A stretch of 64,000 nt of DNA from contig NW_027043838.1 of NCBI RefSeq assembly GCF_037102585.1, positions 682,001 to 746,000 of the forward strand, read 5' to 3'. The notes below the pieces were generated by a model, which saw only the letters and a program-made list of their open reading frames with translations, was not told the DNA's origin and did no database searches. A program made the translations under genes and the position numbers. This stretch comes from Saccharomycopsis crataegensis. Its lineage: Eukaryota; Ascomycota; Saccharomycetes; Ascoideales; Saccharomycopsidaceae. Shown here one piece after another: positions 1 through 10,395 of the stretch (positions are counted from its first letter, which is position 1; the number at the start of each line of letters is the position of its first letter).

Positions 1-1
1 T

Positions 2-2632
2 AAGCATCATACTTCTAAAATACAGAATTTCGAAGACTTGCAATCGAATGTGCTGACGTACGGGTTCCGAGGTGAAGCAATGTCAAGTTTATGCTATGTT
101 GGTGATGTAAAATTGATCACTAGCACCAAGGAAAGTGCCCCCAAGGCCACAAAGTTGGAGTTCGATCATATGGGTAGCATAATATCAAAGACCACCACTT
201 CCAGAAGTCAAGGTACTTCGACAGTCGTCAGTGATATATTTTCCAGTCTACCGGTGCGACGGAAAATATTCTTGAAATATTTGAAACGAGAATACTCAAA
301 AGCAATAAATTTGATTCAATCTTATTGTATTGTTTGCGAGAATGTCAAAATATCCGTTTACAATGTCCCAGGGAAATCGAATGGGAAAAAAATGGTGTGT
401 GGCACAGGTTCGGATAGCACTATGCTCGATAATATTATTAGTATATATGGATCTTCAATGAAGAAATCTTTGATGAAGCTTGATTTCACTCTCTCCATCA
501 AACTCAAGAAATTCCATCAGCAATTAGTTGATGACCTTGATCAATTAGATGAGGGAGAGAAGGGGTATGAGGAGGAAGAAGAAGAAGAAGAAGAAGAAGA
601 AGAAGAAGAAGAAGAAGAAATAAATAACCAGCGAGACATCAATGAAAAAATGTTGCTAAAATTTGACGGATATGTCTCCTATCATTCTTTTGGGTTAGGT
701 AGAAATTCAAGTGACAGGCAGATGATTTTCATCAACTCTAGGCCTGTTATTACTCCGAGATTCACGAAAATTATAAATGAGGTATATCGCTCATATAATA
801 GATTACAATACCCAGTAATTTTCTTGAACGTTCAAGCTCATGTCAAATATCTTGATATTAATGTCACCCCTGATAAGAAAACAATTAATTTCTTCAATGA
901 AGGATTAATATTAGCAGAGCTTAAAGAAAAAATCAATCAACTATATGGGGATCAAAGTGATATTATACCTAATACCCTCACTTCGAATTTTTCGAGTGCA
1001 TATAATCCTTCGCTATCTTTTAGTCCTAAAGGATCCCAAAAGGAAAGTCGAGAGTCTTTGGAAAGAAAACGAAAACAAGAGGATATAGAAGGCATCGAGA
1101 AGTATAATCTCGATGAATTATATTCGAAGGCAAAAAAACAGAAATTACAACAAAAGAATATTCAAGAATTTTTCCCTTCATCTCAGCACAGCTCTACCAA
1201 TGAGGCCTCAGATCAGAATGAAGCCTCAGATCATAATTCTGAGCTCGAAGCTGAGCAGGATGGTGTTATCCCTAATTGGGACACAGAGAATATTGATGAA
1301 GAGGAACGTGGCGTTGATGCTGATGAGCAAGAAGATGAAGATGAAGATGAAGATGAAGATGAAGATGAAAAAGATGAAGATGAACAAGAGCAAGAACAAG
1401 AACAAGAGCAAGAGCAAGAACAAGAAAAAGAAGAAGAAGCAAAAGAGCAGAAAAAATCAGAAGAAGATTTGAGTTACAGAGAGCCTGACAAAGCCACTAT
1501 CAGCAGCCAGACTGATGATTTTGATAACAGTTTAGTGAATGATACTGTCGAAGACGTTCAATCAAGAAGCTTTGCTCTTGGAATTCAGGAAACACCTGAT
1601 ACTGGTGAATCAAACACTGATCCGTTGAACAATTCTGACCTCAAAGATTCTAGTATTAGTGAGAATCAAACTGCTCCAAAAAAACATCTGCCTCATTGTA
1701 ATTGCTGCCACGAATCACCATCCAAAAGAGAAACTGCTGAAGTTAATGAGAATACACAATCTTCTAGAAGTTCAAAATCAGCAGATTCAATTGTCAATTC
1801 AAAATTTTCAAAAAACTTCTTGACAAAAAAAAACTATGATTCTCTTAATTATACCATCAGAATCGACGCTGACCTAAAGGATATTAAAAATGATTTCAAG
1901 TATGATCATAATACAACATTAACTAAACTTGATAATCTTGTTTTTGACGACGTCACAGAGGATTCGAAGAAGGCTGAATCAAAACTCTCATTAACCATAA
2001 GCAAATCAGATTTCTTGAGAATGAAGGTTGTTGGTCAATTCAACTTGGGATTTATCATAGTAATTAAAGAGGATGATCAGGAATTGTTTATCATTGATCA
2101 GCATGCCTCGGACGAGAAGTTCAATTTTGAGAGATATTCAAAAGAAACAATATTCCAAAACCAACCTTTAGTGATTCCTCAAGAGCTACTATTGGACCCA
2201 ATTGATAAAATTATTGTTGATGATCATCTAGACATTTTTAAAAAGAATGGCTTTGAAGTGGTTTCCAAGCATGATGCAGATTCTGATTCTACAAAGCTTT
2301 ATTTGACAACATTGCCAATGTCAAAAGGAACGATATTTGATACTTCAGACTTCAATGAGTTGATCTCTTTGATTAAAGAGAACCAGGATATCGGAACACG
2401 AAAAAATTTGGAATCTTTGAAGTGTTCCAAGATAAGGTCTATGTTTGCCATGAGAGCTTGTAGAAGTAGTATAATGATTGGCAAGCCACTAACAGAGAAA
2501 ACCATGGTTAGGGTAGTGAGAAACCTACATGGGTTGGATAAACCTTGGAATTGTCCCCATGGAAGACCAACGATGAGACATTTGACTAAGCTAGATCAGT
2601 TCCAAAGTTTCAATGATGATTATTCATTGTAA
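2..2632 (+). CDS. PMS1: DNA mismatch repair protein PMS1 (MutL family), 5' end outside window
   Basis: Partner of Mlh1 in the MutLalpha endonuclease that nicks DNA during nuclear mismatch repair. The frame is open from base 2, so the N-terminal ATPase start lies upstream of the window. Visible: the MutL ATPase motif GFRGEA (bases 62-79), the FSSLPVRRK motif soon after, a long acidic low-complexity linker with poly-Glu (about 570-620) and Asp/Glu runs (about 1320-1440), and a C-terminal dimerisation/endonuclease domain. The latter carries DQHASDEKFNFE, matching the DQHA(x)2E(x)4E metal motif of PMS-type endonucleases, and the late ACR and CPHGRP zinc-site motifs. DQHA and CPHGRP distinguish PMS1 from MLH1, which lacks this endonuclease motif. 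One oddity is Met where most MutL proteins have Leu in GEALSSL. The stop at 2632 faces FKH2 tail to tail. Confidence 0.96.
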   Translation, partial: KHHTSKIQNFEDLQSNVLTYGFRGEAMSSLCYVGDVKLITSTKESAPKATKLEFDHMGSIISKTTTSRSQGTSTVVSDIFSSLPVRRKIFLKYLKREYSKAINLIQSYCIVCENVKISVYNVPGKSNGKKMVCGTGSDSTMLDNIISIYGSSMKKSLMKLDFTLSIKLKKFHQQLVDDLDQLDEGEKGYEEEEEEEEEEEEEEEEEINNQRDINEKMLLKFDGYVSYHSFGLGRNSSDRQMIFINSRPVITPRFTKIINEVYRSYNRLQYPVIFLNVQAHVKYLDINVTPDKKTINFFNEGLILAELKEKINQLYGDQSDIIPNTLTSNFSSAYNPSLSFSPKGSQKESRESLERKRKQEDIEGIEKYNLDELYSKAKKQKLQQKNIQEFFPSSQHSSTNEASDQNEASDHNSELEAEQDGVIPNWDTENIDEEERGVDADEQEDEDEDEDEDEDEKDEDEQEQEQEQEQEQEQEKEEEAKEQKKSEEDLSYREPDKATISSQTDDFDNSLVNDTVEDVQSRSFALGIQETPDTGESNTDPLNNSDLKDSSISENQTAPKKHLPHCNCCHESPSKRETAEVNENTQSSRSSKSADSIVNSKFSKNFLTKKNYDSLNYTIRIDADLKDIKNDFKYDHNTTLTKLDNLVFDDVTEDSKKAESKLSLTISKSDFLRMKVVGQFNLGFIIVIKEDDQELFIIDQHASDEKFNFERYSKETIFQNQPLVIPQELLLDPIDKIIVDDHLDIFKKNGFEVVSKHDADSDSTKLYLTTLPMSKGTIFDTSDFNELISLIKENQDIGTRKNLESLKCSKIRSMFAMRACRSSIMIGKPLTEKTMVRVVRNLHGLDKPWNCPHGRPTMRHLTKLDQFQSFNDDYSL

Positions 2633-2996
2633 CCGAGGAAACATAGAATTAGCTATCGTGACTGTTTTTTCTCTTTTGATGCTTTGATAATATATGCCAT
2701 TTATTATTATAATCTACAAAGTTTTCAATAAAATATCATTATGAACACCCCAAAAAAAAAAAAAAAAAGAAAAAAGAAAAAAAACGAAAAAGGAAATAAT
2801 GTGTAGAACAACGACAAGAGGATTAATAACCCTTGGAAACTAATTACCAATTATTTAATGTCATTTGATGGGCCTCTTAAATTAAATGATTAAAAAGATT
2901 TATAATCTTAAGAGAAAATATGAATGGAAAAATCAAGTCAGGAAAAAAAACATCATCATGTTAACAAACACCAATATCATTATTCATCACTATTCA
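2633..2996. other. Convergent spacer between PMS1 and FKH2
   Basis: This holds the 3' ends of two convergent genes. The main content is A-rich stretches (about 2752-2790), expected for yeast 3' regions. I see no RNA gene or believable ORF. Confidence 0.6.
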
Positions 2997-5561
2997 TCAA
3001 TTCATCCCGCTATACAAATCGCCATTACCATTATTGGACATTACATTCTTTCTTTGCAGAATTGGACTTCCAGCAATCATTGCCTTGCCATCTTCATCAT
3101 CACCTTCATGTTTTAATCCCCCGCAATTAGCGGCAGCTTCTTTCTTTAACTTTGGCGTCTGTGATGTGGGTGTGCCAAATTGGACAAAGTTCCAGATGGC
3201 AGGGGATGCCTGAAGATTAGATGGCTGAGTATTGTTATTATTCATTGGTGATTTAATCAAATCGTTCTTGGATTTAAAATCAGAGTTTTGGTTCTTTATA
3301 TCGTAATTTTCTGCATCATTTTTATTGTGGTTCCTTGCAAAATTCAATTTCTTGGATGAGCCTCTTTCTGGAGTGTAAGCTTCTAAAGCACTAACCGCAT
3401 ACCCTTTACTGGGGCTAGAAAAGCTCATCAAATCAATATTGACAGGTCCAGAGGTTTGTGTAGAAGTGCCAACATCATTCTTATCATAATTATTTTCTTT
3501 ATTTGAGTTTGTCGAGCCTCTGGAAATTTTGGGCGATGGTGTTTGGACTCCATTCCTACCACTATCACTTTCTAAAGATTTGTTAGGTTTATCCCCAAGA
3601 ACGCTATTTTTCAAATCACTTGGATTCATAGGCTGAGAAATATTGTGCTGAGCCACGCTTGTTGGTTGTTGTTGACTTGGAACTTGTTGCGGCAAAGGTT
3701 GCTGGAAATTAGATGTGGTTCCAGCATGTGCCATGTATGAGAGTGAAGGGGCGATTGCCTGTTGCTGAGTTTGCTGCGATTTGGTATGGTTTTGCTGAGA
3801 ATATTGCTGGTTCAGCTGCTGGAGATATAACTTGGCTGACGACGATAGTTCTTCTGGAATGATATCTCGTGGTGGCTGATAATTATTATTCAGATTGTCA
3901 GCATTCTTCATTCCATTGGGCAAATTACTATGTGTTGCCAAGTGTAATTGTAATTGCCGGGAAACACTACTACCTCGTTTAATCTTAGTCATCGAGCCGT
4001 TAGCAAGACTCTTCAAAAATTCTTGTTTATATGATTCTGCAATTTGCCACTTCATTCCCTTACCAGGTTCGTTTGGTCTTCTTGGGACTTTTTCAAATGC
4101 CTTGTTCAATGAGAGGTTATGGCGAATTGAGTTTTGCCACCCAGTTTTAGAGTATCGATAAAATGAATAATGTGAAGAAATCCATTCATAAATCTCGGAT
4201 AATGAGAGCACACCATCTTCATTAGACAATATGGCTTGTGTGATCATCGTCGCATAAGAATACGGTGGTTTGATATCCTTAGATTCTTCTTTTGATAAGT
4301 CTGTATCCATGTTGGCGAAATTTTGATGTGACGATTTCATTGTTGACAACACGTTAATTCTATTATTGCTATTGCTGCTGCTATTACTATTTTCATGAGT
4401 ATTATTGTTATTGTTGTTATCGTTATTAAAATAGGTATCATTATCGTTCTTGCCGTTATATAACGAGTATCCTTTGAAGCCATTTTGTTGTTGAGCTTGA
4501 TAGGTATTATTAAATGTCAATTTGCTTTGATTTGAGTTGGAGGAAGAGTTAAAGTATGCGGCGCCGTAATTCGGCCGTTTTTTTAAAAAATCATTTAATC
4601 CTGGGAGCTTTTGAGCAGCGAGGTTCAATACATTGGGTGAAATTTGCGGAGTGGTATCTGGTAAAATAAACATCATCTGAGTTCCACCAATATCCATGAC
4701 TGTACCACACTTTAAAACTGCGGGTAGTGCACCTTCTCCACATTGAATCCGGCTAGTGTCAATTTTGGCACCATTTCTACCAAAGACATTCAACTCCCAA
4801 ACCCTAGTTTGTAAGTTATAGGTTATAGTAGCATGTCTTCTGGATACGACCTTCGCAGGGCCTAGGTCAATATCAATTAATTTCTCGCCCGGTTTAATCA
4901 CATCGGTATTACGGCCAATAGTGGTTTCAAGGGACTTGACATAGTAAGTCCAGTTTTTACCGGCAATTTTGGCATACGCTTGTACTTCTCCCACAGGGTT
5001 CTTTTCATTTGAGTATTGATTGGCAACCATAGTTGGATGGTCAGGGCATGCTAGTATAGTTGTGACAGAATTGGCAAGTTCAAATGGGTCTTCATAGACT
5101 TGAGAGGGCTGTGAAATAATGAAATGTTAGTAATCACATACAAGATCAGAATGAATAGATATAAAAAATAAAATTGATATCCTAGCATGGTATACTCGCA
5201 ATCTTCTCATAATGTCGTAAATCAACGAGAAGACAAAAAAATCTAGAAGGAGAAAAAAAAAAAGCCAAATCCCCGTTGAAGATTCGCTTGATTCCGGCAA
5301 TATCATTAATGAATTTAAATGATCCCAATTATTATCATCGAGTCGATATTGAGCAGCCAGGCGAGAAATAGCAATAGTAAAAAAAAATGGGACATAAAAA
5401 TATAAAAGTGCACCATCAAAGCATGTTATTGACTTATCAGGTAAACAAAAGCTGAAAAACAACAACAAATAAATACCCCAAAACACGGGGATAAAATATA
5501 AATAAACACGACATACACTCAAAGGTTCCTCTGCTGCCCTCTTTCTGGTCTGCGTAGACAT
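2997..5561 (-). CDS. FKH2: Forkhead transcription factor FKH2-like (FHA plus forkhead), one intron
   Basis: Nuclear cell-cycle transcription factor of the yeast Fkh1/Fkh2 type. Exon 1 (5561-5517) encodes 15 residues from MSTQTRKR. After a 408-nt intron, exon 2 (5108-2997) gives 703 more, for 718 aa in all. The intron-less reading would start at Met 5030 and lose the conserved residues before the FHA domain. The FHA domain (about residues 70-165) contains IGRNTD and VSRRHA. The forkhead domain (about 294-386) contains KPPYSYATMI, WQNSIRHNLSLNK and the basic run after it. The C-terminal half is Gln/Asn-rich with many Ser/Thr-Pro sites, as expected for a CDK-regulated Fkh2. Length and layout favour FKH2 over FKH1; HCM1 and FHL1 have different architectures. 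Another in-frame Met lies five codons upstream (5576). Confidence 0.92.
5109..5516 (-). other. Spliceosomal intron of FKH2
   Basis: Canonical yeast intron of 408 nt on the minus strand: 5' site GTATGT (5516-5511), branch point TACTAAC (5132-5126), 3' site CACAG ending at 5109. Joining is in phase 0 and restores the N terminus of the FHA protein. The intron interrupts the gene after 15 codons, the usual 5'-biased position in yeasts. Confidence 0.93.
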
Positions 5562-5952
5562 ATTTGGCAGGTTCAACTAAAAATACAAGGCGAATTATTG
5601 ATGGATAGCAAACTTATAGACTCATCCACCCTCAGAAAAAAAATAATATTGTGTGTTTACAGTTTCCGAAGGTAAACAAGAGAAAAAAAAAAAATAAAAA
5701 AATCGTACCCGGACATCACGAGATATCCACGTGGGTAGCAATTGCATATACCATTGAGACGGGTGCTGGCAGCGGAGAAGAGCAACTCTTGCCATGCATG
5801 CATAGCAAAGCACTCTGTGCAAGAAGTTTGCAAAGTTATCGCTTTTTTTTTTCTATTAAGAAGCCAATTTTATATATAAATCTATACATTTTCGCATTCT
5901 GAGATAAATGAATAAATGCTTATCACATTTTTGAGCGAAACAATACTGAACA
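5562..5952. promoter_or_regulatory. Divergent promoter region of FKH2 and the F-box-like gene
   Basis: A 391-bp intergenic region between divergently transcribed genes. It has A/T runs, a TATATAAAT-like box about 80 bp before the plus-strand start, and an ACGTGG element near 5730. No site was assigned to a specific regulator. Confidence 0.4.
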
Positions 5953-7236
5953 ATGAATCCAACTGTTGAAGCCTCAATGAGCTCCGAATTGTCGACAGAC
6001 GTTATTGCTGATATTATATCCTATGATTACCAAGGGAATTTAACCCACAACAGAAATACGGTAGACGAATTATTTGCTATTGGTAGAGTTTCCAAGCAAG
6101 TTTTCAATGAGTTTGTTAACAAGTTTTTGGCCACCAACAAATTCAACTACCGTGATGTAAAGATTGAGTATGACGATGAGATACAGGTTATTACCTACTC
6201 TTTTCCATCGTTCTTTCATTTGATATCTACCCCAATCTTGTTCACTTTGTTTTATAAGCATCCTCATAATGAATCAGAAGAAGGCCACAAGAAAAACTTG
6301 AAGATTAGTAAGAAAATTAGCTCTAGATTCAAGAAGCGGAACCATGATGCTATCCATGAAGAAGAGGAAGAAGATAGAGGAGAAGAGGAAGACGAAGAAG
6401 GTAATGAGAGCAAGGATGATGATGAAAAAATAATAGTTGACAAAACAAATAATTTGATTGTCACTTACTACCAGGTTAATAACTTTTTGCCTATTCTCTT
6501 GAAAAGTAAGAATAAAGTGGCCTCATTAAATAAAGATCTTTTGATTGTTCCCGACGGTGTCATCCTTAACCCTGATTCCTTGACTGAACCTATTTTTTCA
6601 ATTGAGATTACCAATATGGAAAACTTGGAGAAGATGCGGCACAAAATACTCCACTCTTACAGCAGATTTAAACGCCCAAATAGTTACCGTACCATTTTGT
6701 TGTTGATCTTCAGTTACAACCTTGATATTACTGTTGAGGTTTGGAAAAAAGTTCCAATTCCTCAGAACTATGAAACCGAATCTGTGGCGAAATTGGTTAA
6801 AGGTGCTGTTAATATTCCAAAAATTTTAAATAAAAAGCAAGAATACCAAAAGATTTCTGACGCCATCAGGGAGGCAAAATATTTAAATTTGAACCCACAG
6901 AAGCATAAATTTACGTATTACTTGCAAAACAAGGCGTACCCAATCAGTTATGATTCATGCAACTATCAAACCAAGATTGACGAAGAAAACGGTATACCTT
7001 TACACTATTTTGATATCCATTTCCCTATTAGCGATCCAAAGGAAGAAGAGAAATACAAGAGCTCAATGATTTCCTTGCATTATGACGAAATAAGAAACTT
7101 GATTGGCGAGCTAATCAGAAACAAGGTTAATATGTTGAAGGGTGATGTGGATAATTTGTCAATTGTTGAAAACATTCGAAACAGGGCCAAAAAGAATTAT
7201 TTCGACCTTTGTGACTTGGATTTCCCAACTGCTTGA
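5953..7236 (+). CDS. Uncharacterised protein: F-box-like N terminus plus PD-(D/E)XK nuclease-like core
   Basis: A 427-aa protein not recognised by name. The N terminus (about residues 12-60) has the helical pattern of an F-box: LSTDVIADIIS, then LFAIGRVSKQVF. A charged low-complexity stretch (about 120-160, EEEEEDRGEEEDEEG) separates it from the rest. About residues 190-260 show the layout of a restriction-endonuclease-like fold: VPDGVILN, then FSIEITN, then a helix and the strand RTILLLIFSYN. This is the P-D-x(n)-E-x-x pattern, but Thr replaces the usual Lys of ExK, so activity is doubtful. No signal peptide or membrane segment is seen. The start follows a short AT-rich leader and is the first Met. 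The ORF is intact and uses codons like its neighbours. The domain calls are inference from pattern; that it is a real gene is much firmer. Confidence 0.8.
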   Translation: MNPTVEASMSSELSTDVIADIISYDYQGNLTHNRNTVDELFAIGRVSKQVFNEFVNKFLATNKFNYRDVKIEYDDEIQVITYSFPSFFHLISTPILFTLFYKHPHNESEEGHKKNLKISKKISSRFKKRNHDAIHEEEEEDRGEEEDEEGNESKDDDEKIIVDKTNNLIVTYYQVNNFLPILLKSKNKVASLNKDLLIVPDGVILNPDSLTEPIFSIEITNMENLEKMRHKILHSYSRFKRPNSYRTILLLIFSYNLDITVEVWKKVPIPQNYETESVAKLVKGAVNIPKILNKKQEYQKISDAIREAKYLNLNPQKHKFTYYLQNKAYPISYDSCNYQTKIDEENGIPLHYFDIHFPISDPKEEEKYKSSMISLHYDEIRNLIGELIRNKVNMLKGDVDNLSIVENIRNRAKKNYFDLCDLDFPTA

Positions 7237-7387
7237 TAAGACAATTATGAAGGAAGTGGCTTTTGCTCAATTTTTTACAGTTTTATTGATTGAATATATG
7301 AAGTCCTTTAAACAAAACCATGAATTGTAAGATTATTGAGAAAAAAATAACCTTTTTTTTAAAAAAAAAAATAATTTACAATACTAA

Positions 7388-9187
7388 CTAAAACAATCCC
7401 TCTAACTCATCATCATAATCATCTTCATCAATATTATCACCGACCATCTCTACCAACTTCTTATCAGTATTATTATCATTACTATCATCATTATTCTCGT
7501 TATTATTCTCATTATTATTGTTATTATTATTCTTCTCATCTTCATCTTCATCTTCATCTGAATCCTCTGCATCATCCTCGGAACCATCCTCAGAGCCATC
7601 ATCCTCCTCGTCATTTTCTTCATCTTCATCCTCTTCCTCATCGTTATCAGAATTGTTTGATTTCTGATCCCTTTTACCTTTATCTTCCTCCGTCTTTAAT
7701 TGTCGCTTCTTTACTTCTAATTCATGTTTTAATTTTTGAATGGTACCTATGACTCTACCCTTAAGTATCTCATTGTGAATATCGCTAAGGGTTTTCTCCT
7801 TTTCCTTGACGGTAGCTTCCAATTCATCAATTTCTTCCCTCAATATCCTGTTATGTTGCTTCGAAGATATAGTTTCTTCATCTTCATCCTCAGCTTCATC
7901 ATTTTCGTCATCATCTTCGTCATCATCGTCATCATCGTCTTCGTCATCATCATCTTCACTGGCTTGCTCGATTTCAATTTCTTGGTTTCCGTTTTCATCA
8001 GCTTCAAAGTCATAATCATTAAGCATGTTTTCTATATCTTGGTCATCAATTTCATCATCGCCTTCAACTTCAACATCAACTTCCTCGCCATCTTCATCGT
8101 CAGCCTCACCATATTCATCTTCTTCTCCATCTTGCCCAAAGGCTTCAGGTGTAGTGCCTATATTACTACTTGGGGAAACAAGACTTTCCAAAGTATGAGA
8201 GACATTAATCGATGCTGGTTGATTGAAACCTGATGCTTGGAAATTGGCAACACTATTATTATATTCATCTTCATTCATGAGGTCTAAGCGAACAGTTTCT
8301 GCCTCTTCATCTAGCCTTAACAATTCCTCCACTTTGTTTTCAATTTTTTCGATGTTTTTGATATTCAAACTCGGTTTAAATCTATTGTGACGAATGTCAT
8401 TCATAGGTGGAGCTATCCCATCATTATGTAGTTCATGAATAGAATCGTATGATTCTTTAATACTCTGTATGACTTCCTGTTCATGCCCATCCCCCTTTTG
8501 ATTTTGGTTGCCATTTTCATCTTCATCATTGTAATTGAAGAAGATTTCGTAGTCCTGGGCACTAATCTTTTTGAAGGCATATAACATTTGGCAAACATCA
8601 ATAGTTTTGAATATATTTTTTTTGTCAACTGATTTGTGACTCTCTAATACTGTCGGTAAATCCACCAACTTTGCCAAGAAGTATGAATTATTAATAATAA
8701 TGACAGCCCTTCTTGGATCTTTCCATCTAATATTTATTCCTGATAAATCACTGCCTCCACTTTCAACACACTGCCTTACGTAATCTAGCTCTGCGTCTTT
8801 CATCAACCTTAGAACAATACCTTCTTCCAATAATGGTTCATCTTCTTTATCGGGAGCTTCTGAATCATATCCATCCCCAAAAACTTTCAACTTGATCAGG
8901 GGGATCCTTGGGACCACTTTGATTTTTGGAGCCTTGGGTTTTCCAAGCCCATCTTTCTTAGTATTATCTGCATCAAATTTCACTCGCAATATCAGCTTCT
9001 TTTTCTTAACAGGCTTTAGTTTAATGATTCTTGGAGGTTTCTTCGCATTTCCATCTTTAGTAATTCCTGATGATGCTGAAGACGATGAAGATGAAGATGG
9101 CGGCGGTTTTAGTTTTAGTTTTGGTTTTTCTCCATCTCCTTTGGATGAAGACAAAATGAGTTTTTTCTTATTAATCTTTAACTTCAT
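7388..9187 (-). CDS. TAF7: TFIID subunit TAF7
   Basis: 599-aa orthologue of TAF7 (yeast Taf67), a TFIID subunit that pairs with TAF1. The N-terminal about 100 residues are very Lys/Pro-rich. The conserved TAFII55 domain (about 115-215) begins after GDGYDSEAPDKE with EEGIVLRLM and continues through INIRWKDPRRAVIIINNSYFLAKLVDLPTV as two neighbouring blocks. It ends with FKTIDVCQMLYAF, the typical end of this domain. The C-terminal half is strongly acidic (long Asp/Glu and Asn runs) with one coiled-coil segment near 440-490. The size is typical for yeast TAF7, which is longer than the human protein because of this tail. The gene is convergent with the upstream F-box-like gene, 151 bp apart. Confidence 0.94.
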   Translation of the reverse strand: MKLKINKKKLILSSSKGDGEKPKLKLKPPPSSSSSSSASSGITKDGNAKKPPRIIKLKPVKKKKLILRVKFDADNTKKDGLGKPKAPKIKVVPRIPLIKLKVFGDGYDSEAPDKEDEPLLEEGIVLRLMKDAELDYVRQCVESGGSDLSGINIRWKDPRRAVIIINNSYFLAKLVDLPTVLESHKSVDKKNIFKTIDVCQMLYAFKKISAQDYEIFFNYNDEDENGNQNQKGDGHEQEVIQSIKESYDSIHELHNDGIAPPMNDIRHNRFKPSLNIKNIEKIENKVEELLRLDEEAETVRLDLMNEDEYNNSVANFQASGFNQPASINVSHTLESLVSPSSNIGTTPEAFGQDGEEDEYGEADDEDGEEVDVEVEGDDEIDDQDIENMLNDYDFEADENGNQEIEIEQASEDDDDEDDDDDDDEDDDENDEAEDEDEETISSKQHNRILREEIDELEATVKEKEKTLSDIHNEILKGRVIGTIQKLKHELEVKKRQLKTEEDKGKRDQKSNNSDNDEEEDEDEENDEEDDGSEDGSEDDAEDSDEDEDEDEKNNNNNNNENNNENNDDSNDNNTDKKLVEMVGDNIDEDDYDDELEGLF

Positions 9188-9228
9188 ATTATGGAATAAA
9201 AGAAACGCATATGATACAATTTCATTAG

Positions 9229-9256
<28 letters not shown>
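9229..9256. repeat. (AT)n microsatellite
   Basis: An uninterrupted AT dinucleotide tract of about 28 bp in the 208-bp spacer upstream of TAF7. It may act as a nucleosome-poor TATA-like element of that promoter. It is a simple repeat and probably length-variable between strains. Confidence 0.8.
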
Positions 9257-9259
<3 letters not shown>

Positions 9260-9395
9260 TTTCTGAGTCTCATGGTTTCTGTTTTGTTTTCAATAATATT
9301 TTTTTTTTGTGCTTGCATTTCACATTTAGATGTGCGGATAGTAAAAGTATGTACATATTTGAAAGGAACTCATCAGTGCTCGAAATAGGTCTCCT

Positions 9396-10175
9396 TTATT
9401 GCAAACATTTCTCGATCAACCTCCAGGTGCTGGTAAATGGTAGGCCTACGACATTGTTATAATCGCCTTCAATCTTGCTAAAGAGTAATCCCCCCATTCC
9501 TTGTATTTGGAAGCCTCCCGCAGCCCCAGCGCCTTCATTTGAATCAACATATAGTTGTAAAAATGAATCATCCAAATTCTCATAGTCCATTGTAAGCTTA
9601 GTTGACTCCAAATGGGAATCGATCTTTAAATCCTTCAAAATATTCACATCAGTAATATTACCATACTTTTTCCAATTATTTTCACACAGATCATTGCTGT
9701 TTCTTCGGGAAAATATTACAACCGCCGTTTTGACATAGATTGGGAATTTGCAATCTTTAATGTGTTTCAATTTTTCGAATTGGTCGATTTTGGAACTAGG
9801 CTTCTCATATATTATCCCCTCGCATTCCACAATGGTATCTGATGCCAAAATAATGAAGTCTTTATTCAGGTCTTTGGATTGAAGAAAGTGGCTCAATACT
9901 GAAAGCCCTTTATATGTTGCTGTTTGCAAAACATACTTCGACAGTTAGTATAAGAAATTTACACAGATGCCAAAAGTATCAACAAAGTATATACTCACGT
10001 CATCAACAGAGTATTTTGATTTGTCTAAATCCTCCTCAAAGTTTGAGCCCATGATTTTGAAGTCTTGGATGCCCAATTTTTGAAGAATCTCTCTTCTCCT
10101 GGGAGATGTCGATGCCAACACAAATGTTTTCAGTTTGAGTTTTTCGTACAAAGGATGCGAAAATTTTGCTGCCAT
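9396..10175 (-). CDS. Maf/HAM1-like nucleotide pyrophosphatase (YOR111W-type), one intron
   Basis: Member of the Maf family, cytosolic house-cleaning nucleotide pyrophosphatases. Exon 1 (10175-9999) encodes 59 residues from MAAKFSHPLYEKL and carries the signature LASTSPRRREIL. Exon 2 (9935-9396) adds 179 residues, giving 238 aa, close to the 232 aa of the yeast orthologue. Splicing restores the expected YVLQTATYKG segment (Maf proteins have YV..TA..KA) directly after SVDD. Exon 2 contains ASDTIVEC, with the conserved catalytic Asp, and YEKP, both family hallmarks. Unspliced, both exons run into stops or unrelated sequence, so the intron is needed. The gene is divergent from BER1. Its in vivo substrate is unknown. 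Confidence 0.88.
9936..9998 (-). other. Intron of the Maf-family gene
   Basis: A 63-nt intron with 5' site GTGAGT (9998), branch TACTAAC (9950-9944) and a first AG ending at 9936, only about nine bases after the branch adenosine. A second AG (CAAACAG, ending near 9922) lies downstream, but using it would remove the conserved YVLQ residues. Phase 0 joining fits the family alignment. Confidence 0.75.
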
Positions 10176-10395
10176 TGATAATACTGGTGATACCGAGGTT
10201 AGAAAGGGATATATCCAGCAAGGTATATAAAGATGGAGTTTTTTTTGTTTATAAGAAAGAGCAAAGATACAAAACTTCCGTGATTCCATAGATTTGGTGC
10301 ATGATCCAAGAGAAAAAAAAAATATCAAGAAAAAAGTATCGAATTTTCCATCTCCTTTCTTTACCCATCGCAAACGTTTAAAGAGTCTGAACGAT

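Noticed and set aside
7736-8233. 165-codon ORF opposite TAF7 rich in Phe/Ile/Val
   Set aside because: Antisense shadow of the acidic TAF7 codons.
10294-10395. N-terminal extension of BER1
   Set aside because: The open frame upstream of 10396 has no ATG, only TTG; it overlaps the divergent Maf-gene leader.
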